64,000 nucleotides of DNA from Mycobacterium seoulense (GTDB lineage: Bacteria; Actinomycetota; Actinomycetes; Mycobacteriales; Mycobacteriaceae), in contig NZ_AP022582.1 in NCBI RefSeq assembly GCF_010731595.1, positions 4,526,001 to 4,590,000 of the forward strand, read 5' to 3'. Below, piece after piece: positions 34,568-43,562 of the stretch. Numbering within the stretch: position 1 is the first letter of the stretch; every line of letters starts with the position of its first letter. The translations under genes were made by a program, and so were the position numbers. The notes under the pieces were generated by a model, which had not been told where the DNA came from, searched no databases, and saw only the letters and a program-made list of their open reading frames with translations.

Positions 34568-35727
34568 GGCGCGCGCTTCGGTTGATCCGCCGCGGGTCCT
34601 GGCAGGCGCTGGTCCTGCTGGTGGCCGCGCTGGTGTTGAGCTCGTGCGGCTGGCGCGGGATCTCCAATGTCGCGATCCCCGGTGGCCCGGGCAGCGGCTC
34701 GGGGGCGATGACGATCTACGTCCAGGTACCGGACACGTTGGCGATCAACGGCAACAGCAAGGTGATGGTGGCCGACGTGTACGTCGGGTCGATCAAGTCC
34801 ATCCAGCTGAAGAACTGGGTCGCCACCTTGGCGCTGGGTGTGGACAAGAACGTCAAGCTGCCCAAGAACGCGATCGCCAAGATCGGCCAGACCTCGCTGC
34901 TGGGTTCTCAGCACGTCGAGCTGGCCGCGCCGCCGAACCCGTCGCAGGAGCTGCTCAAGAACGGCGACACCATCCCGCTGAAGAATTCCTCGGCGTATCC
35001 GACCACCGAGCAGACGCTGGCCAGCCTGTCGCTGATCCTGCGCGGTGGCGGTATCCCCAACCTCGAGGTGCTGCAGAACGAGGTCTACAACATCTTCAAC
35101 GGCCGGGGGGATCAGATCCGGTCGTTCCTGGGCAAGCTGGACACCTTCACCAGCCAGCTCAATGAGCAGCGCGACGACATCACCCATGCGATCGACTCGA
35201 CCAACAGGCTGCTGACGTACGTGGGGGCCCGGGCCGACGTGCTCGACCGGGTGCTGACCGACATCCCGCCGCTGGTCAAGCATTTCGCCGACACCAAGAA
35301 CCTGCTGATCAACGCCGTCGACGCGGTGGGACGGCTCAGCCAGGCGGCCGACCAGTACCTGTCGGAGGCGCGCGGGCCGCTGCACACCGACCTGCAGGCG
35401 CTGCAATGCCCGCTCAAGGAGCTGGGCCGCGCCTCGCCGTATCTGATCGGCGCGCTGAAGCTGATCCTGACGCAGCCGTTCGACATCGACACGGTCCCGA
35501 AGATCTTCCGCGGCGACTACATCAACATCTCGCTGACGCTCGACGTGACCTACAGCTCCGTCGACAACGCGTTCCTCACCGGTACCGGGCTGTCGGGGGC
35601 GCTGCGCGCGCTCGAGCAGTCGTTCGGGCGTGATCCCGAGACGATGATCCCCGACGTCCGTTACACGCCGAACCCCAATGACGCGCCCGGTGGTCCGCTG
35701 GTGGAAAGGGGGGACAGGAATTGCTGA
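34564..35727 (+). CDS. mce1E: Mce family lipoprotein Mce1E (LprK)
   Basis: The 387-residue product has a lipoprotein signal: a positively charged start, a hydrophobic core (ALVLLVAALVL) and the lipobox L-S-S-C near residue 28, so it is lipid-anchored. The MCE domain (NGNSKVMVADVYVGSIKSI) and helical part follow. In known Mce1 structures one lipoprotein subunit completes the hexamer. It starts with GTG overlapping mce1D and overlaps mce1F by seven bases. Confidence 0.95.
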   Translation: MRRALRLIRRGSWQALVLLVAALVLSSCGWRGISNVAIPGGPGSGSGAMTIYVQVPDTLAINGNSKVMVADVYVGSIKSIQLKNWVATLALGVDKNVKLPKNAIAKIGQTSLLGSQHVELAAPPNPSQELLKNGDTIPLKNSSAYPTTEQTLASLSLILRGGGIPNLEVLQNEVYNIFNGRGDQIRSFLGKLDTFTSQLNEQRDDITHAIDSTNRLLTYVGARADVLDRVLTDIPPLVKHFADTKNLLINAVDAVGRLSQAADQYLSEARGPLHTDLQALQCPLKELGRASPYLIGALKLILTQPFDIDTVPKIFRGDYINISLTLDVTYSSVDNAFLTGTGLSGALRALEQSFGRDPETMIPDVRYTPNPNDAPGGPLVERGDRNC

Positions 35728-37271
35728 CTCCTTTCATCCGACGCCAGCTGATCGCGTTCGGGATCTTGACGGTCATTTCGCTGCTCGTGCTCGGGGTGTA
35801 CTACCTCCAGATCCCGAGCCTGGTCGGCGTTGGCCGGTACACGCTGAAGGCGGAGCTCCCGGCGTCGGGCGGGTTGTACCCGACGGCGAACGTGACGTAT
35901 CGCGGCGTCACCATCGGCAAGGTCACCAACGTCGAGCCGACCGAGCGGGGCGCCGAGGCGACGATGAGCCTCGACAGCCGTTACAAGATCCCGACCGACG
36001 CGACGGCCAACGTGCACTCGGTGTCGGCCGTCGGTGAGCAGTACCTGGACCTGGAGTCGACCGGGAACCCGGGCAAGTTCTTGTCGGACGGTCAGACGAT
36101 CACCAAGGGCACCGTGCCCGCCGAGATCGGGCCGGCGCTGGACACGGCCAACCGCGGGCTCGCCGTGCTGCCCAAGGACAAGATCGCCCAATTGCTCGAC
36201 GAGACGGCGCAATCCGTGGGCGGGCTGGGTCCCGCCCTGCAGCGCCTGGTGGACTCCACCCAGGCGATCGTCGGCGACTTCAAGACCAACATCACCGACG
36301 TCAACGACATCATCCAGAACTCCGGCGGGGTCCTGGACAGCCAGGTCAAGTCGGGTGATGCCATCGAACGCTGGGCGCGCAACCTGAACAGGCTGGGCGC
36401 GCAGTCCGCGCAGGAGGACCAGCACGTGAAAAGCGTGCTGCGCCAAGCGGCGCCGACGGCCGACCAGGTCAACGACGTCTTCAACGACGTGCGGGATTCG
36501 CTGCCGCAGACGCTGGCGAATCTCGAGGTGGTGTTCGACCTGCTCAAGCGCTACCACACCGGCGTCGAGCAGGTCCTGGTGTTCCTGCCGCAGGGCGCGT
36601 CGATCGCCCAGACGGTGGCGGCGCCGTTCCCCAACATGGCGGCCCTGGACCTGGCGTTGTCGATCAACCAGCCGCCGCCGTGTCTGACCGGGTTCATCCC
36701 GGCATCGGAGTGGCGGTCGCCGGCCGACACCAGCATTCAGCCGCTGCCGTCGGGCACCTACTGCAAGATCCCGATGGACACCCCGGCCAACAGCGTGCGC
36801 GGATCCCGCAACATCCCGTGTACGGACATCGAGGGGAAGCGGGCGGCCACCCCGCGGGAATGCCGGGACCCCAAGCCGTACGTACCGGCGGGCACCAACC
36901 CCTGGTACGGCGACCCCAACCAGATCCTGACCTGCCCCGCCCCGGCGGCGCGCTGTGACCAGCCGGTGAAACCGGGCCAGGTGATCCCGGCGCCGTCCAT
37001 CGACACCGGTCTGAACCCGGCCCCCTCGGACCGGGTCGCGGGGACGCCTCCGCCGACCAGCGATCCGTTGTCGCGGCCGGGGTCGGGTACCGTGCAGTGC
37101 AACGGCCAGCAGCCCAACCCGTGTGTCTACACCCCCAACGGGTCTCCCGCGGCGATCTACAGTCCCCAAAGCGGTGAACTGGTAGGGCCAGACGGGGTTA
37201 AATACTCCGTCGAGAACTCGGCCAGAACAGGAGACGACGGATGGAAGGAGATGCTGGCGCCAGCCGGCTGA
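35721..37271 (+). CDS. mce1F: Mce family protein Mce1F
   Basis: The 516-residue product has an N-terminal membrane helix (about 10-28), the MCE domain (GGLYPTANVTYRGVTIGKVTN), the helical region and a Cys-containing C-terminal extension with several short Pro/Gly blocks. The TTG start lies within the end of mce1E. Its own last 31 bases overlap the next gene, a longer overlap than elsewhere in the operon. Confidence 0.95.
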   Translation: MLTPFIRRQLIAFGILTVISLLVLGVYYLQIPSLVGVGRYTLKAELPASGGLYPTANVTYRGVTIGKVTNVEPTERGAEATMSLDSRYKIPTDATANVHSVSAVGEQYLDLESTGNPGKFLSDGQTITKGTVPAEIGPALDTANRGLAVLPKDKIAQLLDETAQSVGGLGPALQRLVDSTQAIVGDFKTNITDVNDIIQNSGGVLDSQVKSGDAIERWARNLNRLGAQSAQEDQHVKSVLRQAAPTADQVNDVFNDVRDSLPQTLANLEVVFDLLKRYHTGVEQVLVFLPQGASIAQTVAAPFPNMAALDLALSINQPPPCLTGFIPASEWRSPADTSIQPLPSGTYCKIPMDTPANSVRGSRNIPCTDIEGKRAATPRECRDPKPYVPAGTNPWYGDPNQILTCPAPAARCDQPVKPGQVIPAPSIDTGLNPAPSDRVAGTPPPTSDPLSRPGSGTVQCNGQQPNPCVYTPNGSPAAIYSPQSGELVGPDGVKYSVENSARTGDDGWKEMLAPAG

Positions 37272-38071
37272 ACCCCCCACCGATGCCGAAGTTTCGTCGT
37301 CTGCGCGGGCGGCGTCCGAAGAACGAGGACCCGGCGGCCGTCGCCGAACCGACCAATCCCGAGGCGACGGCCGAGGAGTCGGCCGAGCCCGAGAACGCGA
37401 CCGAACCGACCGGCCCGGCGCTGACGGCCGAAGAGCCGTCGGCGGCCGAGGTGCGCGCGGCGGAGCCGGCCGAGCCCGAGGACTCAGCCGAGCCCGAGGA
37501 GCCGGCCGAGCCCGAGGACGCAGCCGAGCCGACGGAACCCGCGGCCGCGCCCGGCGAGGCCGCCGAGCGTCGTCCGTCGCGGTTGGGCCGCGGCTGGCTG
37601 GCCGGCATCGCGGCGGCGCTCGTACTCTGCGCCGCGGCCGTCGGCGCCGGCGGTTACGTCGCGCTGCGCTATCACCACGAAAGCCAGGCGATCGCCCGCA
37701 ACAACGCCGCGGCGCTCAAGGCGGCGGTCGACTGCGTTTCGGCGACCCAGGCGCCTGACACCAACGCGATGGCCGCCAGTGAGCAGAAGATCATCGACTG
37801 CGGTACCGACGCTTTCCGCTCGCAGGCCTTGCTCTACACCAGCATGCTCGTTCAGGCATATCAGGCCGCCAACGTCCACGTCCAGGTGTCCGACATGCGG
37901 GCGGCGGTCGAACGCAACAACCCCGACGGCTCCGTCGATGTGCTGGTGGCGGTCCGGGTGAAGGTGGCCAACGATCAGACGCAGAACGAGACCGGTTATC
38001 GCCTGCGGGTGAAAATGGCTATGGCCGAAGGGCAATACAAGATCGCCAAGCTCGACCAGGTGACGAAGTGA
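37241..38071 (+). CDS. Mce-associated membrane protein (Rv0175-like)
   Basis: The 276-residue product has a long acidic, Ala/Glu/Pro-rich cytoplasmic N-terminus (about 30-115), one membrane helix (LAGIAAALVLCAAAVGAGGYVAL, split here by no gap) and a periplasmic NTF2-like domain with two Cys (VDCV and IDCG). Mce-associated proteins are thought to stabilise the Mce complex. The N-terminus carries an 18-base tandem repeat. The ATG at 37241 lies inside mce1F and is preceded by GGAGACGACGG. Confidence 0.9.
   Translation: MEGDAGASRLNPPPMPKFRRLRGRRPKNEDPAAVAEPTNPEATAEESAEPENATEPTGPALTAEEPSAAEVRAAEPAEPEDSAEPEEPAEPEDAAEPTEPAAAPGEAAERRPSRLGRGWLAGIAAALVLCAAAVGAGGYVALRYHHESQAIARNNAAALKAAVDCVSATQAPDTNAMAASEQKIIDCGTDAFRSQALLYTSMLVQAYQAANVHVQVSDMRAAVERNNPDGSVDVLVAVRVKVANDQTQNETGYRLRVKMAMAEGQYKIAKLDQVTK
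37469..37540 (+). repeat. Coding 18-base tandem repeat (AEPExx units)
   Basis: Three near-perfect units, 37469-37486, 37487-37504 and 37505-37522, each begin GCCGAGCCCGAGGA. A degenerate fourth follows at 37523-37540. They are in frame in the Rv0175-like gene and encode AEPEDS, AEPEEP, AEPEDA and AEPTEP. Copy number could vary between strains without breaking the frame. Confidence 0.85.
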
Positions 38072-39039
38072 CGGTGGTGGTCGAGAAGCCACCGGCCCTG
38101 GCCGTCGAGGAGTTCCCGCGGAATGCTTTGGCGCCGTGGCATCTTCGCGCCGGCGCGCTCGCCGTCGACATCCTGCCGGGCGCCGCGGTGGTGGCGACGA
38201 TGGCGCTGGTCTGTTTCACCGTTCCGTTCGGCGGTGTGTGGTGGTGGGTGGGTGTCACGGTCGGCGGCCTGGCCATCCTGTTGATGTTGGTGAACCGGTC
38301 ATTGCTCCCGGCGGTCACCGGCTGGAGCCTGGGGCGCGGCCTGTTCGGCATCGCGGTCGCGCGGCGCGACGGCGAAACCATCGGGCCGTGGGGGCTGCTG
38401 CTGCGCGACCTGGCGCACCTGTTCGACACCGTCTCGCTCGTGGGATGGCTTTGGCCGCTGTGGGATTCGGGTCGCCGCACGTTTGCCGACATGCTGCTGC
38501 GCACCGAGGTGCGACGCCGGGAAACGGCCGAGCCGAGCTTCGACGCCCGGCGGTGGACGGCGGTCGTGGCGCTGGGTGCGGCGGGACTGTCCCTCGCCGG
38601 TGCCGCGATGAGCTACGGGGTGGTGTTCGCCCCGGATCGGGCCACCGACCGAACCCGGGCGGAGCTGGACACGCAGGGCCCCAAGATGGTCGCTCAGATG
38701 CTGACCTACGACCCCAAATCGCTGCACGACGATTTCGCGCGGGCCCTGTCGTTGGCGACCGACAAATACCGGACGCAACTGGCCGCCCAGCAGGACACCG
38801 TGCAGAAGGGCAACCCCGTCATCAACGAGTACTGGGTGACCGACCACGCGATCCAGTCCGCGTCGCCGGACCGGGCGACGATGCTGATGTTCATGCAGGG
38901 GCGCCGGGGCGCGGCGCCCGACGAACGCTACATCTCCGCCACCGTTCGGGTGACTTTCGCCAAAGCCGGCGGCGGCCGCTGGCTGGTCGACGATCTCACC
39001 GTGCTCACCAAGCCCAAACCGCCCGGGGGCGGGAAATGA
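38068..39039 (+). CDS. Mce-associated RDD-domain membrane protein (Rv0176-like)
   Basis: The 323-residue product joins an N-terminal RDD-type membrane domain (WHLRAGALAVDILPGAAVV; GWSLGRGLFGIAVARRDG; RDLAHLFDT) with a further membrane helix near 180 and a soluble NTF2-like Mce-associated domain. It is expected in the inner membrane next to the Mce1 complex. It starts with GTG overlapping the previous stop and overlaps the next ATG. Confidence 0.9.
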   Translation: MTVVVEKPPALAVEEFPRNALAPWHLRAGALAVDILPGAAVVATMALVCFTVPFGGVWWWVGVTVGGLAILLMLVNRSLLPAVTGWSLGRGLFGIAVARRDGETIGPWGLLLRDLAHLFDTVSLVGWLWPLWDSGRRTFADMLLRTEVRRRETAEPSFDARRWTAVVALGAAGLSLAGAAMSYGVVFAPDRATDRTRAELDTQGPKMVAQMLTYDPKSLHDDFARALSLATDKYRTQLAAQQDTVQKGNPVINEYWVTDHAIQSASPDRATMLMFMQGRRGAAPDERYISATVRVTFAKAGGGRWLVDDLTVLTKPKPPGGGK

Positions 39040-39590
39040 GCCCGCGCCGCAAGTTTGCCCCGGGCGAGGAACCGCTGCTGGTCCCGCGCCCGGTGCCGCC
39101 GCGGCGACCGCGGGGCCTCCCGTGGGTCAGCGCGATCGCCGCGGTCTTCACGGCGGCCGCGATCACCGTGTGCAGCCTGATGCTCGTCGACCACGAATCC
39201 CGCGAGCTCGCCGCGTCGAAGAATCGCGAGGTGCTCAGCTACGTGACCGGCTTCATGACGCAATTCACCTCCATCGACCCGTTCCATGCCAACGACTACG
39301 TGACGCGGGTGCTCGCCCAGGCGACCGGCGACTTCGCCAAGGAGTACCGCGACAAGGCGAATGAGATCTTGCTGCAGGTGGCGCGCGCCGAGCCGGCCAC
39401 TGGCACCGTCCTGGACGCGGGGGTGGAGCGATGGAACGACGATGGCAGTGCCACCGTCATCGTGGCCACCGCGGTCAGCACCAAATCGCCTGACGGTAAA
39501 CAAGTTTGGCAAAACGCGAATCGATGGACGGCGACCGCCACGCAGGAAGGAAAGCAGTGGAAGATCAGCAACCTGCAGCAGGTGATCTAG
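39036..39590 (+). CDS. Mce-associated membrane protein (Rv0177-like)
   Basis: The 184-residue product has a short cytoplasmic proline-rich start, one membrane helix (about 29-50) and a periplasmic NTF2-like domain (HESRELAASKNREVLSYVTG; ending WKISNLQQVI). The start is the ATG at 39036 overlapping the stop of the RDD gene. It belongs to the downstream accessory group of the mce1 operon. Confidence 0.88.
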   Translation: MSPRRKFAPGEEPLLVPRPVPPRRPRGLPWVSAIAAVFTAAAITVCSLMLVDHESRELAASKNREVLSYVTGFMTQFTSIDPFHANDYVTRVLAQATGDFAKEYRDKANEILLQVARAEPATGTVLDAGVERWNDDGSATVIVATAVSTKSPDGKQVWQNANRWTATATQEGKQWKISNLQQVI

Positions 39591-40270
39591 CCGCCGACGA
39601 GAGCGCCGCCGCCCCGGAGGGAGCGGCGGCCGACGAGCGCGCGGACTCGCCGGACACCGACGAAGGCGCTTCCGCCGCAGCGGAATCCACCGCCGACGAA
39701 AGCGAGGCCGACGCCGCCGACGCGCCGCCCGCCGGACGCAAGAAGCGCAAATGGCTGGCGGGCAAGCGGTTGGCGATCACCGCCGTCGTTGCGGCCATGC
39801 TGTTCGTCGGTTCCGCGGCGTTCGCCGGCGCCACGGTGCAGCCGTACCTGGCCGATCGTGCCGCCGCCGCAACCAAACTCAAGGTCGCGCGGACCGCGGC
39901 CGACGCGATCACCACGCTGTGGACGTACACGCCCGAGAACATGGACACGCTCGCCGACCGTGCGTCGCGCTATCTCAGCGGGGACTTCGAGGCGCAGTAC
40001 CGCAAGTTCGTCGACGCCATCGTGGCCCCGAACAAGCAGGCCAAGATCACCAACCACACCGACGTCACCGGCGCGGCGGTCGAATCGATCGACGACGCCA
40101 ACGCCGTCGTCATCGTGTACACCAACACCACGTCCACCAGCCCGTTGACCAAGAACGTGCCGTCGCTGAAGTACCTGTCCTACCGGCTGTTTCTCAAGCG
40201 CGCGAAGGGCCGCTGGCTGGTGACCAGGATGACGACCATCACGTCGCTGGATTTGACGCCGCACGTCTAG
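39557..40270 (+). CDS. Mce-associated membrane protein (Rv0178-like)
   Basis: The 237-residue product has an acidic Ala/Asp/Glu-rich N-terminus (1-58), a basic stretch GRKKRKW, one membrane helix (about 70-93) and a periplasmic NTF2-like domain ending with RWLVTRMTTITSLDL. The GTG at 39557 is preferred over an upstream ATG because GGAAGGA precedes it. It overlaps the previous gene by 34 bases. It is the last gene of the mce1 operon by homology. Confidence 0.88.
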   Translation: MEDQQPAAGDLAADESAAAPEGAAADERADSPDTDEGASAAAESTADESEADAADAPPAGRKKRKWLAGKRLAITAVVAAMLFVGSAAFAGATVQPYLADRAAAATKLKVARTAADAITTLWTYTPENMDTLADRASRYLSGDFEAQYRKFVDAIVAPNKQAKITNHTDVTGAAVESIDDANAVVIVYTNTTSTSPLTKNVPSLKYLSYRLFLKRAKGRWLVTRMTTITSLDLTPHV

Positions 40271-40288
40271 CGCGGTCTGCGACGACCC

Positions 40289-40963
40289 ATGGCCGTTACC
40301 TCGCCGGTGTCGGAGCGCTCGACCGTCGCGGCACTGCTGTTGTTGACGTTCGCCACCGGCCTGGCCGACTCGATCAGCATCTTGGTGCTCGGCCATGTGT
40401 TCGTCGCGAACATGACGGGAAACGTTATCTTCCTCGGCTTTTGGTTGGCGCCCAGGACGAGCATCGACCTGACCGCGGTCGTGGTGGCGCTGCCGACCTT
40501 CGTCTGTACGACGATTCTCAGTGGCCGGATGTCGCGGCACTTCGCCGAACGGACGCGGCGGTGGATCACCACCGTATTGGCAATGGAGATCGGCCTTTTG
40601 GTGGCGCTGGCGATCCTGGCCGGCGCGGGTGTCCTGCACTATCACGACAACACCAAGCTGATCATGATCGGCATGCTGGCGGTCACGTTCGGCCTGCAGC
40701 ACTCCAGCGCCCGCCAGTTCGGCATTCAGGAACTGTCCACCACGGTACTGACGTCCACGATCGTCAGCCTCGGCCTGGACAGCCGCCTGGCCGGCGGCAC
40801 GGGTGTGCGTCAGACACTGCGTCTCGGCGTCGTGTCGACGATGTGCGCCGGGGCCTTCCTGGGTGCGACGATGTCACGATTCGTGGTCGCGCCGGTGTTC
40901 GCCGTCACGGCGGTGGTGGTGGCGGCCAGCCTGCTGATCTTCCGCTTCGGCCGGCCTAGTTGA
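40289..40963 (+). CDS. DUF1275 (YoaK-like) membrane protein
   Basis: The 224-residue product is an integral membrane protein with about six helices and the DUF1275 signature: FATGLADSISILVLGHVFVANMTGNVIFLG at the N-terminus and GLQHSSARQFGI in the middle. The family function is unknown. It follows the mce1 accessory genes by 18 bases and overlaps the convergent LprO-like gene by eight bases. It has no counterpart at this place in M. tuberculosis as recalled, so it is probably an insertion. Confidence 0.87.
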   Translation: MAVTSPVSERSTVAALLLLTFATGLADSISILVLGHVFVANMTGNVIFLGFWLAPRTSIDLTAVVVALPTFVCTTILSGRMSRHFAERTRRWITTVLAMEIGLLVALAILAGAGVLHYHDNTKLIMIGMLAVTFGLQHSSARQFGIQELSTTVLTSTIVSLGLDSRLAGGTGVRQTLRLGVVSTMCAGAFLGATMSRFVVAPVFAVTAVVVAASLLIFRFGRPS

Positions 40964-42038
40964 ACGCCAGCCAGCTGGGCAGCGCCCGCTCGTGCGAGTC
41001 GCACAGCACCTGCCGGGTGTCGCACGACCCCCGCGGAGAGCCCGCGCCGGCCCACATGCCGCCGGTGTCGCGGCGCAACACGATGGCCGACGACCCGCCC
41101 CCGTCGAGCAGGATGGCGTTGTCGCTGCCCAGGCCCCGGAACAGGTCTTGCATGTTGTCCGGGGTGTAGCTGCCGCCCTCGAAGACGTACATCTCGTCTT
41201 TCTGCCGCGAGTACGCCAAAGCCGTTCGTGCGGCGCTGGGTCCACCGTCGTGCAGCTGTCCGGTCTGGCCGGGCGCCAGCAGCCCGATCCCGGACACCGC
41301 CACAAACCGCTCGTTCTTGTTCAGCAGGTCCTCGACCACCGGGGTCGCGGAGTCGTAGTCGTTCTTGGTCCTCGGCCACACCACGTACGGTGCGCCGCCG
41401 GACGGCAGGATCATCGTCGTCAGGGCGCTCCAGCTTTCGCCGCCGCCCGACAGGCCCTGTTTGCCCGGGTAGGCGACGGTGCCGGTGACGGCCTGGTTGG
41501 CGCGGCCCTGGCCGTGGGTGTTGTCGACGAAGGCGCCCAGCGGGGAGCTGCAGCCGGTCTGGCGCCACGAGCCGGCCTTCTGCCCGCGGACGTCGAAGAA
41601 GTTGGCGTTGATCGCGATCGTCGGTTGACCCATCCGCTGCCACGCCTGCAGCGGCGCATAGAGTTCCGACGCCTGCCAGAGCCCCTCACCGGTGCGGGCG
41701 CCGGGATTGTTCTCGCAGCGCGCCTGATCGCCCTGGTGGGTGTCGACCAGCAGGTGGGGCGAAAGGCGTCCCGCCGCATTCTTGATGATCATCAGGTGGC
41801 CGCCGTTGTTCATCTCGTACCAGCTGCCGCCGGCGTTGAGCATCGGCGCGGGGTGACCGGGACCGAAGTTATAGACCAGGTAGGAACCCTTGGTGGTGTT
41901 GATGGCGTTGGCCAGCAGATCGCGGCCGTCGGCGGCGTGCGCCACCGGCTGGCCCGTGCTGCTGGCGAGGGCGACGCACGCAACCATGGCGGTGCAGCCG
42001 GCCACCAGCCGGCGCAAGCTGGCGCGTCGGGTCAGCAC
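40956..42038 (-). CDS. lprO: Exported phosphodiester glycosidase family protein (LprO-like)
   Basis: The 360-residue product has an export signal (MLTRRASLRRLVAG..VALASS, cleavage possible at AHA-ADG). A mature domain of the NAGPA/DUF2233 phosphodiester glycosidase type follows, with AINANFFD and the conserved DNAILLDGGGSSAIVLR. The M. tuberculosis counterpart is called lipoprotein LprO; here LVAGC looks like a lipobox, but it lies only about 15 residues in, which is too early, so secretion by signal peptidase I is as likely. The substrate is unknown. Confidence 0.8.
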   Translation of the reverse strand: MLTRRASLRRLVAGCTAMVACVALASSTGQPVAHAADGRDLLANAINTTKGSYLVYNFGPGHPAPMLNAGGSWYEMNNGGHLMIIKNAAGRLSPHLLVDTHQGDQARCENNPGARTGEGLWQASELYAPLQAWQRMGQPTIAINANFFDVRGQKAGSWRQTGCSSPLGAFVDNTHGQGRANQAVTGTVAYPGKQGLSGGGESWSALTTMILPSGGAPYVVWPRTKNDYDSATPVVEDLLNKNERFVAVSGIGLLAPGQTGQLHDGGPSAARTALAYSRQKDEMYVFEGGSYTPDNMQDLFRGLGSDNAILLDGGGSSAIVLRRDTGGMWAGAGSPRGSCDTRQVLCDSHERALPSWLAFN

Positions 42039-42144
42039 GATCGCCCTTTCGGCCCGGATCTGGATGCAACATCAACATCATCAGTCACATCCGTCACACT
42101 GTCAATCTAGGTAACGGGCGGGTGACGCTCGGGCGGCGTTCGAA

Positions 42145-43536
42145 TTACGTTTGCTCGCTTGAGCTTTCGGCCTCGGTCTCGGTCGCGACCGTCCGCTCGT
42201 GCTTGCCGCTTTGGCGGGCCTTGTGCTGGGCCTGGTGTTCCATGGCGATCGCCATCTCGACCGCACCCGGGATCCGGTGGAACCCCTTGCGGTCGTAGAG
42301 GTGGGTGACGATGCCGCCCAGCAGCAGCCCGATGACGAGGCCGATCGACGTCATGAGCAGCGCCTGCGATATGCCGGTGCCCGCGTGTCCCTTGAAGTAG
42401 AGCAGCGACCGGGTGCCGAGGAAGACCTGGTGCATGGGCTCGAACTCGGCGAGCCAGCGGAAGAAGGGTGGCGTGGCCTCCAGCGGCACGGTGGCGCCGG
42501 CCGACGGCAACCCGAGGATCACGAAGATCAGCATGCTGACCAGCAGGCCACCCGTGCCCAGCACCGAGAGCAACGAACTGGACGTGATGCCCACCGCCGC
42601 GATCGCGAACACCCCGAAGGCCCAAAGCTGCCAGCCGAGGTCGATCGGCATGCCGAGACCGTGCGCGATGGCCAGATAGACCAGCGAGGTGAGCAGCCCG
42701 AGCAGCACCATGATGGCCCACTTGAGCAGCAGGGTCTGGAAGCGCGAGATTCGCACCTGCTCGGCGAAGCGGTACACCGGGCCGAATTCGGCCGGTACGT
42801 AACCGAGCAATGCATCGACCAGGGTGCTGACCACGATGCTGCCGGTGAAGCCCGCGAGCAGCAGCAGGAGGGCGTAGTAGAAGGCCGACAGCCCGTTTCC
42901 GGTGCCGTTGGGCAGCGGGTTGTGCACGGTCGACTCGATCTCGATCGGCGTGGAGAGGCCCTCTTCGGCGGCCCCGGCGAGCGGGGCACCGCCGGTCTGC
43001 GCCTTGACCTGAGCGAGAAGCCGCTCACCCACTTCGCCGTTGGCCACGCCCATCGCCATGTTCAGGGTCTGGCCGGCGATGCTGGCGCCGAGCGTGCCGG
43101 CCCGGGGGTTCGTCGAGATCGTGATCACCGGCCGTTCCGCGGGCCCGGGCAGCACCGCGCTGGCGCCCAGGTCCCGCAGTTTCGACGAGAAGCTCGGCGG
43201 TATCAGCACCGAGCCGTACACCTGCCCGGTGTCCAGTTGATGCCTGGCCGCGTCGCGGCGGAGCACGCGGACGTCGAACTTGTCCTTGTCCAGGCCGTTG
43301 ACCAAGCGGCCGGTCAGCTCCGCGCCGGCCGGCCCCGCGTCCTCGTTCACCACGGCGATGGGGAAGTGCCGCAGGTTGGTCATCGGGTTCAAGATGCCGC
43401 CGAGATAAAGCGCGCACAACGCCGACATCAGGGCCAGCGTGATGACCAGCGGCGCGGCCCAAAACCGCACGGTGCGGACCGCTCTGATATTCCGGTTGGG
43501 GTTGGGCGCCGCGTGCTGCGGCCGCGATTGAGACAT
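42145..43536 (-). CDS. YhgE/Pip-like membrane protein (Rv0180c-like)
   Basis: The 463-residue product has one N-terminal membrane helix (about 27-48), a large extracytoplasmic domain starting PIAVVNEDAGPAG, and five to six C-terminal membrane helices, as in the YhgE/Pip and ABC-2-like exporter family (DUF3533). The charged C-terminal tail is rich in Glu and Ser. Such proteins may export lipids or virulence factors. It is upstream of the LprO-like gene on the same strand with a 106-base gap. Confidence 0.82.
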   Translation of the reverse strand: MSQSRPQHAAPNPNRNIRAVRTVRFWAAPLVITLALMSALCALYLGGILNPMTNLRHFPIAVVNEDAGPAGAELTGRLVNGLDKDKFDVRVLRRDAARHQLDTGQVYGSVLIPPSFSSKLRDLGASAVLPGPAERPVITISTNPRAGTLGASIAGQTLNMAMGVANGEVGERLLAQVKAQTGGAPLAGAAEEGLSTPIEIESTVHNPLPNGTGNGLSAFYYALLLLLAGFTGSIVVSTLVDALLGYVPAEFGPVYRFAEQVRISRFQTLLLKWAIMVLLGLLTSLVYLAIAHGLGMPIDLGWQLWAFGVFAIAAVGITSSSLLSVLGTGGLLVSMLIFVILGLPSAGATVPLEATPPFFRWLAEFEPMHQVFLGTRSLLYFKGHAGTGISQALLMTSIGLVIGLLLGGIVTHLYDRKGFHRIPGAVEMAIAMEHQAQHKARQSGKHERTVATETEAESSSEQT

Positions 43537-43562
43537 GCCGGCTCCTGTCTGTCACGCCCACT

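Noticed and set aside
37469..37540. Short regular repeats considered as a CRISPR array
   Set aside because: Units are contiguous without spacers, are in frame and code for a low-complexity acidic stretch.
40956..42038. Lipobox LVAGC at the N-terminus of the LprO-like protein as proof of a lipoprotein
   Set aside because: The Cys is only about 15 residues in, with almost no hydrophobic core before it, and a better cleavage site (AHA-ADG) follows.
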